From Macrobrachium rosenbergii (taxonomy: Eukaryota > Arthropoda > Malacostraca > Decapoda > Palaemonidae), in NCBI RefSeq assembly GCF_040412425.1, contig NC_089781.1, positions 50,353,727 to 50,417,726 on the forward strand: DNA of 64,000 nt. Reading direction: 5' to 3'. Within the stretch, counting starts at the first letter, position 1. Every line of letters begins with the position of its first letter. The position numbers were made by a program, and so were the translations under genes. The notes under the pieces are model-generated. The model ran no database searches and was not told the DNA's origin. It saw only the letters and a list, made by a program, of their open reading frames with translations. Shown in pieces: positions 23,100 through 34,790 of this stretch.

Positions 23100-24115
23100 G
23101 ACATGTTACAGCATTCCATCAATATCAAAGAGGGCATGAAACCCACAGCCCAGGGATACTACCGGGTCAAGTGATAAGGCAGTTTGGAGGAAAAAAGAGC
23201 AGGTCCAGCTCCAACTCAAGGTTTCTGGCCTTATAGAGCAAAGCCACAGCCCCTGGGCCTGCCCAGTAGTCTTAGTGCCTAAGGAGGGCGGTGGAGATCG
23301 ACTTTGTGTCAATTTCAGGAAGCTGAATGAAGCGACGGAGTCGGAGCCTTACCCCTTCCCCGTACAGTATCGAGGCTTGCTTAGACAGCCTAGGGAGTGA
23401 CCCCTATCTAAGCAAGATTGATTTGGAGAAGGGCTATTGGCAAGTCCTGCTGTCCAAGGCGTCGTGCCCTCGGACAGTGTTGATAACTCCTAGCGGAATA
23501 TACCAATACAAAGGTATGCCATTCAGGTTAAAAAATGCTCTCAGCTGTTTCCAACGTTTGATGAACGAGGTACTGGCGGGCATAAAGAACTGTGTGGTAA
23601 GCTTGGACAACATCATCACCTACACCAGCACCTGGGAAGAGCACTTAGAAATCCTAGAACAAATTTTAACTGCCCTGGGAAAAACCCAATTGGGTGATAA
23701 ATCTAAGGAAGTGCCAATTCGGAGTCGGGGAAATTACATACCTAAGAGCCCCATCAAGTCGGAAATGGACAGCTAGTGCCAAAGGAGGCAAACATCCAGA
23801 AGCCAGAAGGAATATAGCCTACCCAGGAACAAAACGGGTGCCCAATGCTTCTCAGGATGGTACAGTACTTCCGCAGGTTCATCCTGAAAATTTCGAGCAA
23901 AGGTCCAAACTTTCATAACAGGCCATGCTGCTGCCCCCATCACAAACCTCTTCCGGGGAGAGCAGCCCTTCAGGTGCACAGAAGAATGCAAAAGGACTTA
24001 CAATAATTTAAAAGCCGTGTTGTATGCTTGAACGACATCGTCACCTACGCCAGCACCTGGGATGAGTACTTAAAAACCATAGAACAAATTTTAGCTGCCC
24101 TGGGAAAAGCCAATT
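23100..24115 (+). pseudogene. Gypsy element reverse transcriptase, broken
   Basis: The fingers are seen as HSPWACPVVLVPKEGGGDRL then CVNFRKLNEAT (about 23235-23330), and the palm as YLSKIDLEKGYWQVLLS and YQYKGMPFRLKNALSCFQRL (23327-23570). The catalytic YxDD box is mutated to SLDN in NCVVSLDNIITYTSTWEEHL (about 23590-23640), so the copy is dead. A second, diverged copy of the same box and its surroundings (VVCLNDIVTYASTWDEYLKT) lies at about 24010-24075, only 400 bases on. Between them are remnants of the thumb and connection. The second copy suggests a rearrangement or recombination between related elements. Confidence 0.8.
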
Positions 24116-24400
24116 GAAGCTAGCTGAAACCTGTTATAGTACTATCAAGAAGGAATGTTGCTAGGAATGGTGCTTTGAAACACTTTGAGTCATGTCTTCA
24201 ACATACCATGCTGTACACTTTCCAGTTGCATGTATAATGATCATAACCCTTCAGGAAAACTTTGACTACATTTAGGAACCAGAATAAACGCTAACACTCA
24301 TCATGTGTGGTGCCTTGATCTCCAGGACTATAACTGGAGAATCGAGGCACATCAAAGGCAAGGATAACAAAATTGCTGATGTCTTAAAAACAGCATAGTG
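24108..24400 (+). pseudogene. Gypsy element RNase H fragment
   Basis: AETCYSTIKKECC, CFETL and a DHNPSGKL-like string (about 24120-24260), then LDLQDYNWRIEAH and KGKDNKIADVL (about 24320-24390), match the RNase H of Ty3/Gypsy elements (usual form YSTIEKECLAIVWAL ... TDHNPL ... GKDNxxADALSR). Frameshifts separate the parts. This is the last recognisable domain before the purine tract. Confidence 0.7.
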
Positions 24401-24540
24401 AGTAAAAGGGTGCACCTTAGAATGGGATTTGCCTTGCTAGCACCCAAAACTCCATCTCAGGGCAAGACAACCAAAAAGCGGTTCTGAGCCAATACTTTTA
24501 ACCCTTAAGGGAGGGCATAATTTATCAATGTGCAGCACCC

Positions 24541-25753
24541 CAGACTGGGGAAACTTTGAGGTCAGCAAAATAAAAAAAAATCACATCAATGGAAAGAGAA
24601 TGACATTGGAACATTCACTGTATAAATAAAAATAAATAAAAAAATTCTGAGAAAAATTTACCCTACCTTCCATGAGAAGTTGAAAATGACTATTTACAAC
24701 CCCTTGAGGGGCCTCATTTACAAGACAATCAGAAAACTTTACCAACTTATATATGTTTTTCTAATAAATAAGTTTTTTGATTTTGAAAAATCTTATTATT
24801 ACTGCTCACACAATATCAAAACAGATAAGAAATAAAAGCAGTAACAAATTTTTTGCATATTTGTTGGAAAATATTTAGTAAAGGGGCATAGAAGGAAGAT
24901 TCAGTAACTTTTTTTACTTTTACATGCTTTTCAGGATAATATTTCTTTGCAATTTTCTTTGTAAAATTACATTTAAAAGACATACTATCGGAAAAGACCA
25001 AAAACAAAAACAACAGCAACCCTTCGTATATTTACAAGCAAATTTACAAAAGACTTATGTGAGAGAGAGAGATGCAGTACCTTCCCCTTGAAGTCTGTTT
25101 TCAAATTACTGATACTGGCCTAACGAGGCTCTAATGTCTGTATATATAAAAGTTGCCATTAGTGAATTTATACCATATAGAAGTATTGGCACCTTTGTTT
25201 TGAATCATTATATTCCAAGATTAAAAAACAATGAACACAACCCTCAATTTGCAATCTCATCACTGAAGCTCAATCTGTCCACTAAGAGTTAATCCTTGGA
25301 ATGGAAGGTATTCCCAGCAGCCAGATGGTAATGGCATGTTCCCCTGCCTTCTTGTAATTCACAGGAACATTCATAGTTTCCCCAACTCATGTCATTTATT
25401 AATGTTAGAAGCCCTTTGACACCTTAATCTGAATTTAAGATATCAGGTTAGAAAGAGTTGTATCCCCTGATCATCCTTTAGGCACTCAGTGCCACCAAAG
25501 GCAGTGCCATGTCAGACAATTGCCCATCAGTACATTTAAAGAAATAACATGAGAGATGTATCGTAATGATAAGAAGCCTCTTATAGGCAAACTAACAGCA
25601 TGCTGTTATCTCAATAGAATTAAGGAACTTATTTCTAAATTAATTCTTAAATTTTGTCACCTGCCTCAAAATTACCTTGTCCTCGTGATCCTAAAGTAAC
25701 GTATACCTTGCTATTGAAGGAAATTAATGTGTCGTGTTAAAGTAGTTTAATAT
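24541..25753. other. AT-rich stretch without recognisable genes
   Basis: It may include the Gypsy 3' LTR at its start (AATAAA-rich segment near 24620-24780), but no second LTR is available to delimit it. Nothing else is recognised. Confidence 0.35.
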
Positions 25754-26749
25754 TAACCCTTTCCTATCTGTTTAGTTATCACATCACTGAGGGTACATGA
25801 GCCCCAATGTGTCAGGGAGCACCTGAACGATACTTTGCAAAAATAATTATTTAGAAAATTCAGCAAAATAGAAATTTTATGCCAACAACGTTCATTTTGT
25901 TGTCCTTTTTTCTAAATATGATATTTTAATGATAAAATAAAGTTTGTTCATACTTACATGGGAAAAGAATCTCATTAAAAGAAGATATATATATGGAGCT
26001 GTATCCAAAATGCAAAGAGTCCCACAGAATTTCACTTTTGTCCAGACCATTCAGTGGTCCGGACAGGTGGTAAGAGGCCTCATTGGTCTGGGAGGGCATT
26101 TTCAGGAACCATTCAACATTTTCTGGAAGGCAGATTTTCTAACAGGCCACTGAAACTCCTGATGGGGAGGAGGGAGGGCATATGAATGCCTATAGAATAT
26201 TCTGGATGAGGAAGTATGAACAAAACTTTATTTTATCATTAAAATATCATTTTGTTCATGAGTCTTGACCTGCCAGATATATATATAGCTGAATACCACC
26301 TTGGAGGGGGTAGAGACTTCAAGAATTATGCAAACCAATTATTGGTAAAATTATTTTGGTTCACTTATCTGATAGCTGAAAGCTGACTGAGTGGTTACTG
26401 TCATTCTAGTCTGTCCTTCTGCTTTTAGAGACCCCAGCAAGGTAGTAACTCTCTTTTTGGGATTTTTAGCTCAGTGATCTTCTAGATGATCTGTCAACGG
26501 GGCGTGACCACAATGTGACTAGATCATAGAACCATACAAAGAGGACAAAAGAGAATTGTCAACACTTCTAACCAGAGGACTTCTTAGTTTGCAAAGGATT
26601 GGGAAGACTGCTCAGTAGTTGACCCATCAACCATCAAAAACACAATTAAAAATAGTAAAAGGATCCAAAGGACTGTGACTTTTCTGATAAACCCAAGGTT
26701 GCTTCAGCAGCAATGTATGGTCCCAGCCAAAGCAATTTCACATGCTACC

Positions 26750-27880
26750 TCTAAACATCTTGCCAAGAGTGTGAGGCAAACACTGAATTGACTGTTCCAA
26801 AATGTGGCACTGAGAATGTCTTGAAGTACCATATTTCTTTGAACGCCATGAAACACTAGATGCCTCAAAACAAGCATCAGATCAAACTCTCAACAACTAA
26901 AAAGAGTTGGAGAAAATCCACTGCAAAGCAAAGTTTAAAGAGAACTCCCCTAATGAAGAATGCCAGTGCATTCTTCGAAAGGTTTAACAGGTTGCCTCAC
27001 AGAACAGCATAAATTATCTAAGGGACCAACCAGTGTCCTGTGTTCTTTTAAGGTAGTACTTGAGAGCTCTAACTGGACATAGAACTCCCTCAGGTTCCTG
27101 TCCAATAAGGTCTGCTAAACCTTTAATTTCAAAGTGTCTAGGTCAAGGGTTAGAAGACCTATCATTCTTAGCCAAGAACTTAGGGCTTACCAGAATAGAC
27201 AGCATTGTGTTTAAAAAAACATACACATAAGCACGTCCAAAGGCTCAAATGTATGGCCTGGTAGCTCAATCTGGGGCCTTGCCAGAGCACTGGAGGAATG
27301 CTAGTAAATGTGGTAGTAACATCCTTAAGAGATGCAGAGTGGATGAGGCTGATGGTGGACTAAACATCAAAACTTGAGCACTACGTCCAAGTTCCAATGC
27401 AGGATAAATTAGCTGAGGAACCTTGGACGTCTGCAAAAGAGCTCAAAGATCGTGAGGTCCTTATTGTCAGACAAATCTAATCCTCTGTGTCTGAAAACAA
27501 TGAAAGCATGACTCGAAAACACTTGATAGTCGGAACTGCTATAACGAGTTTGGACCTCTCAAAAAGGAGAAAATCCAAACTGGCTCACAGTGATAGAGGA
27601 AGAGGAAAAGCCCTTTTCTACACCAACCTCTGAAGGTTGCTAAAATTCGCTAGATATATGAAATATTTAGATGAAGAACTTCAGAATCTAGCGATGGCCT
27701 GTGCCACCTGGCCAGAAAAACCATGTAACACTCTGACCAAGTTTCTCGATAGTCTGAAAGCAGTCAGGTTCAGATTTTGAGATTTGAAAGATATCTTCGT
27801 AATGGGTTTGTATGAGCAGGTCTGTTCTCATAGGAAGGGTCCTGGGAACGCCACCAACCAGAAGAGAAACTCAAAGAAAT
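26750..27880 (-). pseudogene. DIRS-A tyrosine recombinase relic
   Basis: Nucleotide similarity to DIRS-1 13860-14920 runs through this stretch, for example CCTTTAATTTCAAAGTGTCT near 27120 and the NSVFASH coding site near 26780. Here the three T residues before the catalytic region are kept, unlike DIRS-1 and DIRS-B. Stops are frequent and no long frame survives. Confidence 0.65.
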
Positions 27881-28867
27881 GATATTTTAAATGCCAAAAA
27901 TTCGAAAAATACTTATTCCTGCAGATATATATACAGTCAAATCTTCTCCCAGAATTTTACAGTAAAATTTTAAAACTGCCTATTTTAAAAACTCCCACTG
28001 CTTAATTTTATAATTCAAAGAAAACAGTTAAATTTCATATTAAAAAAACTTTATAAATTTCAAACAAAAATACCATTCCAATTTTCTATTCAAACATCCT
28101 AGTGCCACTAAGTTGAGGGTGAGTACTCCTACTATTATAATTAAACAGTATATCCCAGGTCAAGTATGAACAAACAAAATTTTAAAATCATTAAAATATC
28201 ATTTTTGAAGGAAGTCCATGAAACTTGACTGTTTAAATTAAAATAGACTGTGTGCTCACCATTGAAGGTGGGTACAGACAGAATAAATTTAAAAGTCAGA
28301 GTTAACTTAAAAGGCTCTGGAAAATACACTTAAAAGGAGCTATTTTGATAGTTCAACTGTCACCCAACCTGCTTTGCAAACTGATTCTCAAAGCAAATTT
28401 TAATAGGATCGGACCTATAAAGCTGGTGAGATTTAGATTCATGAATTTTATATGTCCAGAAATACCACAATGGGAGAGACAGGCTTAATGACCATACTTA
28501 GATGGAAAAGGGCAACAACCAACCACCTGAACCGAGCCCAAATAAGCCATTGAACCTAAAATAGAGGCTAAAGATCCCTAAAGAACAAACGTCCATCTAG
28601 GTGGGAATTGGCCACCCAACAACTGAATACAAAAATAACAATTTTTAAAGTAAATTGTATTTTTCCTAACTATACAAACCCGAGGTCCTTTACATTAGGA
28701 GATACTTTCAGGCGTAGGCTGGAAACGGCCGTTAAACTCTTGAACAAGGTGGTTAGGCAGTAACTACCTCCAGGTAGGCGGAGATACCCGCCTGCCCGGA
28801 TGTAAACATTCCAGTTTGCCTTTTGGCCCAGGTACAGATTGAGGGGTGGCATGAGGTGGGCATAATT

Positions 28868-28975
28868 GTAAAGGACCTCGGGTTTGTATAGTTAGGAAAA
28901 ATACAATTTACTTTAAAAATTGTTATTTGTTCCGACACAATATACAAACCCTCGGTCCTTTACATTAGGAGACTC
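28868..28975. other. DIRS-C internal complementary region
   Basis: Two halves meet at about 28926: the first reads back the left end (AAAGGACCTCGGGTTTGTAT ... AAAAATTGTTA) and the second reads back the right end (TTTGTTCCGACACAATATAC ... CATTAGGAG). This gives the exact element boundaries used above. Confidence 0.88.
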
Positions 28976-29479
28976 ACTGATTGGAGGGAGGAATCTGAGA
29001 AAGTCTCTCTGAACTGACTGGAGTTCACCACCTTGTCTTCCCTTCCTGGTCGTGAGAGCGAGGAAGGGAAAACTGCCTCTGACAAAAGATCGGGTTGTAA
29101 GAAACGCAGGATCAGTTGTCAGACTTCTGGGTCCCTTTGCATGAAAGAGGAAACGTCAGTTCATGCAAAGTAGGCTGGGAAGAATTTGACGTCGGATGAC
29201 AATAAGGCAAATACAAGCATTGGGTTGTCTCATAGTCATGGTCTCCTTCCTCCCCTTGCAAGAGGAAGGAGTGGGGTTGCTTCTATTAACCTGAACGGAA
29301 ATAGAACGGAGCTCCTGTTATGTGCTTATCTGCCTCGATCGCCGGTCCAGCTTGTAACGGCATGTCCGCTCCTGCCCGTGGGAAGAGAGCCAGGATGGGG
29401 AGAAAGAAGAGAGGCCAGTCACTCAACCTCCATTCTCCCCATCACAGCCGTACAACATAGGCGAGAGATGCAATCCTGT

Positions 29480-30010
29480 CCCGTTAAGGGAGCTGGATAA
29501 GCTACACAACTTGTTGAGCAGCCACCACAGGACCCAAGGAAAAAGTGTCCAAGGACTTGTGTGCAACATCCCTGAGGTAGAAGGAGGTGAAGGTAGTCTG
29601 TTGGGACCACACACCCGCCTTCAGCTCCTGTGGTACTGACATATTCTTCCGGAATGCGAGGGATGGACCAAGCCATCGACTTTGTGAGCTCTCGGGTGAA
29701 AGGTACCGGTATCGTTGTCATCAGCTGCCAAGTACCTCCTTGATCGCTTCACGAAGTCAGGAGGAAGATGTGTCCTTAGACACTTCTTCCTTGGGAGAGA
29801 CAGTACTGGCGAAAACGTTGACGACATCCAGGTTAGGAATGTCAAACCTTTCGGAAAGTACCACAGCTCCCAATAGGACAGAGTAACGAATGATCTGGAT
29901 CATCGATACAAAGTCCAAGGAGGAGGGGAACAAGAAGGACTCGAACCCGACAGTCGATGCCAATGGATTTGGAGTCCACCTACGACATCCGAGAAGGATG
30001 ATCCCCACCC
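29480..30010 (-). pseudogene. DIRS-C tyrosine recombinase relic
   Basis: In three minus-strand frames the C-terminal half of a DIRS recombinase is readable: a CPVRAL-like string near 29880 followed by ERFDIPNLDVVNVFASTVSP; RAHKVDGLV where HEVR is expected (about 29690, so the active-site Arg is altered in this frame); LAFRKNMSVPQELKAGVWSQ; and FTSFYLRDVAHKSLDTFSLG with the catalytic Tyr (about 29570). The ending GPVVAAQQVV is typical of this family. Multiple frameshifts make it inactive. Confidence 0.8.
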
Positions 30011-32500
30011 TGTTCTTCCATCTTCTACGCCAAGGCCAGGGTAAGATGAGAGATGGACCTAAGAGGGCATATCTCTATCCGACGACTCGAGGGCGAGTGC
30101 AGAGCACGGACAGGAACCCTAAACGAGAGTCGCATGCCACCCAGGAAACATTCCCTGGGACAGCATGACTGAAGAAGCTTCTCGTCCGTAGCTAACTCTC
30201 GACTAAGGAGACGAAGGCTACTTCAGATAGAAGACTAGGTCGCAAGGGCCTACATTCTTCAAAACTGAAAGGGAGAGAAGCAGCCCTCGGCGGAGAAGAC
30301 GAGGAAGTCCAGACTTGACGAGCGACTCTGACCCGGGAAGAAGTTCCGACAACGACACCACCAGCGAAGACGGATCCAGTCCCTGGGACAGTGTTGCAGA
30401 GGACTTCAAGGGATATCCAGCTATATCCGTTGCCGCTCAGTGAGAAAGCCTGTGCTTGCAAGGAAAGCTGGAAAGTCTCCCAGTCCTGAACACACAGGGA
30501 TGTACTGCCTCAAGAACCGCTTCTTGTGTAGCTGCACAGGAGGATGGGTCAAGCGGAATTCTTCTCGATGCCTCGGCAATCAGGTCGGATGAAGGAGGAA
30601 GTCTTTAAGTATTTGTCTGTAACTCGGGGTGAGCAATGTTTGTGAACCCTCAGCTAAACGGACAAATACGGGAGGGAAAAAACGTTGATATCGAAGTTTT
30701 CACCAAAAGACAGCATGCCTCAACAGAGCGGCCCCTGGTCTGGTATGAGGGAGCGAGAAAACACTACTGACTTGTGTGCAGGGAGGCAGGCAACAGAAGG
30801 ACGGTAGGGATTTCTCAGTCCAGCAGTCTCTGTATGAGTCTTCGAAAAAAGAGTGAGCAGCATGTTCTGTCCCGATCACTCAAACCCGAGGCCAGGCTTG
30901 CCTACCAATACATCCCCACCAGGGATGCATCTGGTTAATTGAGCTGTCGAGTGTGCAATAGAACAACACTGAGTACCTTCAAATGTCGAGATAAAACAGG
31001 GGAAAAAACGATTGCCTCCTGTTTGTCGACAAAAGTCACTACTGTGGTTTTATTGTTCAATGAAACCAGTGAGTGCCGCAAAACCCATCCTGGATTCTCG
31101 GACGGCCAAAAGGCTGCCCTGAGCCCAGGACGGTGACGGGAAGGTACTAATCATCTCGGTCACACAAATTCAAGACAAGGTCTTTACCAGTGTGCGCCTA
31201 TTCCTCAACCTGTGAATCTGTGAGTAGACACAAGATTTGAGGGAAATATGAAGGCATATTCGAAGGTTCCTAATAATCAAGCATTAGCCTAACTCTTTCC
31301 TCATACCTCGAAGAGGAAAGAACGGGGAAAAGGAAGCAGACTTCCATTTTCGACCATGGGGAAGCTTCTGCAAGATGACAGGGAACCGAGACAATTAGCT
31401 CTAGCCGGCTGGCATTTCCCGAATCGGGAGCACGGGGAGGTGGTGGGAGGAAGTTCGATGGAAAGAATTGCCGAGACCTAAGGGAAATAGATACTTCTCC
31501 TGAAGGAATCCATTCCCAGGTCTCGGCAATGTTGCTGCCAGCTCCAGAGACTCGATAAGCATCATTTGTCCAGGCATCAGCAGTTGCAATCTTCTTCTGA
31601 AGCCTAGGACTTCTTAGCTAAGGAGTTGAGGTGGGCTGGCTTGAACCCAAGGTCGAGTTGAAATGACTAAGACCCAAAATTCTTGGCCATTGTCCAAAGG
31701 ACAAGGCAGTGCCCTGGTGGGAACCTTGATTACCAGGGTATCTGGCAAATCTCTGAAAGAGAAAGGCAGAACCAAGTAAAGGTTCGTTCCCAAGGGTCTG
31801 AAGCCAACTCGGGACTTACGAAACTGGAGATCCGAATTGGGACAAAGTCCTTCTTCTTAGCACCAGAATTGCCCAAAAAACTGTGGTCAGCAAGACCCTC
31901 CGAGGCAAGAAGAATTCATATTCTGCTGAGGCAGGGGTGGAAGTTTGGTGTTTCGACCTGAATTAACTCCATCGAAGAAAAGAATCCATCAGGTCGAGAA
32001 CGTTTTCTCGGAAGACAGGACTGCGGCGGTCCCTGACATTCTCAGCCCTCGGAAACTGCAAGGGTTGCAAGTGATGAAGGTTATTCATTGGGGAGCAGCG
32101 GTCCTGTCCCAGGGATCCTCGCGCCAACGTTTTAATCGGCGCGAAGTTCCCGAGAACACGGGGCGATCGTGCCTTGAAGAGGAAGACCCTCGCTGTTCCG
32201 ATGCGTGAAACCCCTGTACTTCTCCCCTTGGAGGGAGACCTTGACAGATCCCATGAAACCCTTCTCAGCTACCTGGTTATAATACGAGAGAATCGGGGAC
32301 CGATACCCAAAGCACGCCAGGCAGCCGAACTCCGAAAAAGAAAATTTCGTATGGGAGCTCTCTCTGTCCGTCTCGCTCCTCTCGGAACAACCGAAAGGAG
32401 AAGAGAACAGGTGAGGAGAAAAGAGTAGCCCTACCTGTCCTGCCAGAATGATAAGCAGGAGAGGCGGACCGTGAGCAATAATCAACCAAGGAGATTACTG
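30011..32500 (-). pseudogene. DIRS-C pol region, largely unrecognisable
   Basis: By position this should hold the recombinase N-terminus, methyltransferase-like segment, RNase H and RT. A weak RNase H-like start (IATADAWTNDAYRVSGAGSN, about 31500-31580 on the minus strand) is the only hint I can offer. No YxDD box could be placed. Either the region is heavily mutated or it has been replaced by non-coding DNA. Confidence 0.35.
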
Positions 32501-32689
32501 CCACACGGGGAAAGAAGAGCACCTATGCCGTGGCAAAGTGCTTTCCTGGGAAGAGCAAAAATTCACTCGAGCATACAGCGAGAACCCGAATCGAAAAAAA
32601 CCGAGTAGGGCCGAGCCGAAGCCGAGCCAGCTGATCACGAGAACGCGATCCAGCTGGTCGGTATGCGGCAGACTGGGAGGCAGGCGAGA

Positions 32690-32825
32690 TGGGGCGAGCC
32701 GAAACGAGCCAAGCCAGTCTGGCAAGCCGAGTCAAGTCGAGCCGAGCCAGTCTGGCAAGCCATGTCGAGTCGAGCCGAGCCAGTCTGGCAAGCCAAGTCG
32801 AGCCGAGCCAGAGCCAGACTCATAA
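32690..32825. repeat. 33-bp minisatellite in DIRS-C
   Basis: About four tandem copies of a unit of type CAGTCTGGCAAGCCGAGTC plus GAGCCGAGC, period 33 bp. The period is a multiple of three, so several frames stay open through it. This explains the long plus-strand frame at 32663-33415, which I do not accept as a gene. Confidence 0.85.
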
Positions 32826-33029
32826 CTGGGCAGGCCAGACTCGTCTGCTGTGAACAATTGCTAGTTTCCCGAACTCTAAACTCCTTCGAGGCCGCAAACC
32901 GAGGCCAAGGCCCTCGAGAAGAAGGCTCAAAGGGGAATTCTGTGTCTGCTATCTTGCATGCTCGAACCCCTAAAGTTCGAGACACAATGAAGCCCCGAGC
33001 AAAAGCAGCAGGCGGGCAGAATCGAGACA

Positions 33030-33310
33030 CCTGGCGTCGCGGACACCGACACCTGGGTGTCCGGCGACCAGACACCTGGGTGTCTCGGCAACCAGACACC
33101 TGGGTGTCCCGGCAACCAGACACAAGGGCGTCCCTGCAACCAGACACCTGGGTGTCTACCTGGGCTGCCCCGGCAACCAGACACCTGGGTGTCTCGGCAA
33201 CCAGACACCTGGGTGTCTACCTGGGCGTCCCGGCAACCAGACACCTGGGTCCATTTTCGGCAACCAGACACCTGGGTGTCTCGCAACCAGACACCTGGGT
33301 GTCTCTTTCT
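33030..33310. repeat. 24-bp minisatellite with internal inverted repeat in DIRS-C
   Basis: About ten copies of GACACCTGGGTGTCTCGGCA plus ACCA, with some longer variants. Each unit contains GACACC-TG-GGTGTC, a perfect 6-bp inverted repeat, so each can form a small hairpin. Isolated copies lie just outside (33017-33060 and 33716-33730). Confidence 0.88.
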
Positions 33311-34175
33311 CGCCCCATGCCTCGTGAAGGAGAGCGCTTCGTGATTCATAGAATTCGAGCTACCCACGAGACTTCCGAAAATCGGGAGCGGCTGCTTTGT
33401 TACCTAATAGATTAAAAGAGCCAAGCACAGAACCAGTCTTAGATGCAGACTTCCAAGACTGGCAACGAGGGAATGGCCTCGAGAGGCCGTGCTCGCGGCC
33501 CCAAAACGCAAGATCCCACAGGAAAATGCGTAATCGGCCAACTTGTCTTCCGAAGAGAGTCAGTCCCTTGGAAGTCCCGCAGGACTCCCAAAGTGAATCT
33601 CTTCCTTGCTTCTTCTGGTGTTCGAACCGAGAGGTTCGAGACACCAGGCTGGGAACCCGACCGAGCACTGGCAAACACTTGGGGAGCGCTTGCGGTGCTG
33701 GCAGGAAGAGGAACCGAGACACCTGGGTGCCTCGGCCCTTTCTCTCGCACTGCTCCCTAACTGGGCCCAGGAAAATCTCTCCAGACCAGATCGGGATACT
33801 CGATATTCCATAGAATCTCGAGCACTCGAAGCGGCTCGTGAACAAGCGAAAGCAGTCCCCATCTTAGAGGCGGAACCTCTAAGACTCGGGAATGGGAACG
33901 CAAACTGAGGTCTGCGCGCCCGCCAAGAAAAACACAAAACCCATGGCTATGCGAAATCGGTTCCCTAACCAGAAGGTCGGGAAGAGCCAACGAGAGACCC
34001 ACTGCCTCCTCGGAAGGAGGCAGTCCCTAAATGTCCAAGGGCATCAAGGGGAAGAAGCAGCATCCTTCCTTCGGCCGATGAAGGTCTGTCCGATTCTCGG
34101 GACCTCCAGGACCTCGGGAGAGGAAGGGAAGACGAGCAGAAGACGAAATCGAAGATAAGATGAAGAAGACGGCGG

Positions 34176-34790
34176 CTACTTCCACAGGACAGCTTCCTTC
34201 ATCTCCACTCCCACATCTTCTACAGGATGGTCGACACGAAACATCGTAACCTCCAGGGTAGTCCGGCAGGAACACAACGGACGCAGCCGACACCACCACC
34301 AGGAGAAGCATGATCAGGACAGCCGATGCAGGAGCTTTGGCAGCAGTTCGGAAGGCAGGAGCTACTGCAACGGCCAGGAACATCACCTCAACAGGACCAC
34401 TTCCTAAATCTTCACGCCGACATCTTCTACAGGATGGCGGACATCGTAACCTCTGGGGCAGCTGGCAGGAACGCACGGAAGCGGACCCGGGCACGACCAC
34501 CAGAAGCAGCAGGAATGATCAGGACAGCCGATGCAGGAGCTACGGCAAAGGTTCGGAGAGCAGGAGCTATGCAACGGCCAGGAACGTCACTTCCACAAGG
34601 CGACTTCCTTCCCTTCACGCCAACGTCTTCTACAGGATGGCAGCAGGCAGGAACACAACGGAAGTGGCCCGGGCACGACCACAGGGAGAAGAAGCGGCAC
34701 GATCAGGACATTCGATGCAGGAGCTACGTTAGCTGTTCGGAAGGCAGGAGCTAATGCAACAGACAGAGTGTCATTGAAAGTCACCAGCAT
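34176..34790. repeat. ~206-bp tandem repeat (three copies) in DIRS-C
   Basis: Three head-to-tail copies start near 34179, 34387 and 34591. Landmarks repeated in each are CATCTTCTACAGGATGG, GCAGGAACACAACGGA, ATGATCAGGACAGCCGATGC and AGGAGCTACGGCAAAGG. By position in the element this would overlap the gag region, but no gag motif is recognised. Confidence 0.8.

Larger units (their letters stand above)
19690..24540 (+). mobile_element. Decayed Ty3/Gypsy element with integrase before RT (Gmr1-like order)
   Basis: On the plus strand the recognisable domains come in the order gag (19715-20790), aspartic protease (about 21160-21230), integrase (about 21830-22890), RT (about 23130-23780, with a second fragment near 24010) and RNase H (about 24110-24400). 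Ordinary Ty3/Gypsy elements have integrase last. The order here is that of copia and of the Gmr1 group of Gypsy elements. Every domain carries several frameshifts and stops. A purine-rich tract (AAGGGAGGGC, about 24505) follows RNase H and could be the polypurine tract. The 5' LTR is not found, and the 3' LTR is not delimited. Confidence 0.8.

Noticed and set aside
24490..24515. TTAACCCTTAAGGG near 24500 as a third piggyBac-like end
   Set aside because: It is a short palindrome with no partner end and lies at the purine tract of the Gypsy element.
32663..33415. 250-codon plus-strand open frame with VWQAxSSRAEP and PDTWVSRQ repeats
   Set aside because: It runs through two minisatellites with periods divisible by three; the minus strand is equally open, and the host element (DIRS-C) codes on the minus strand.
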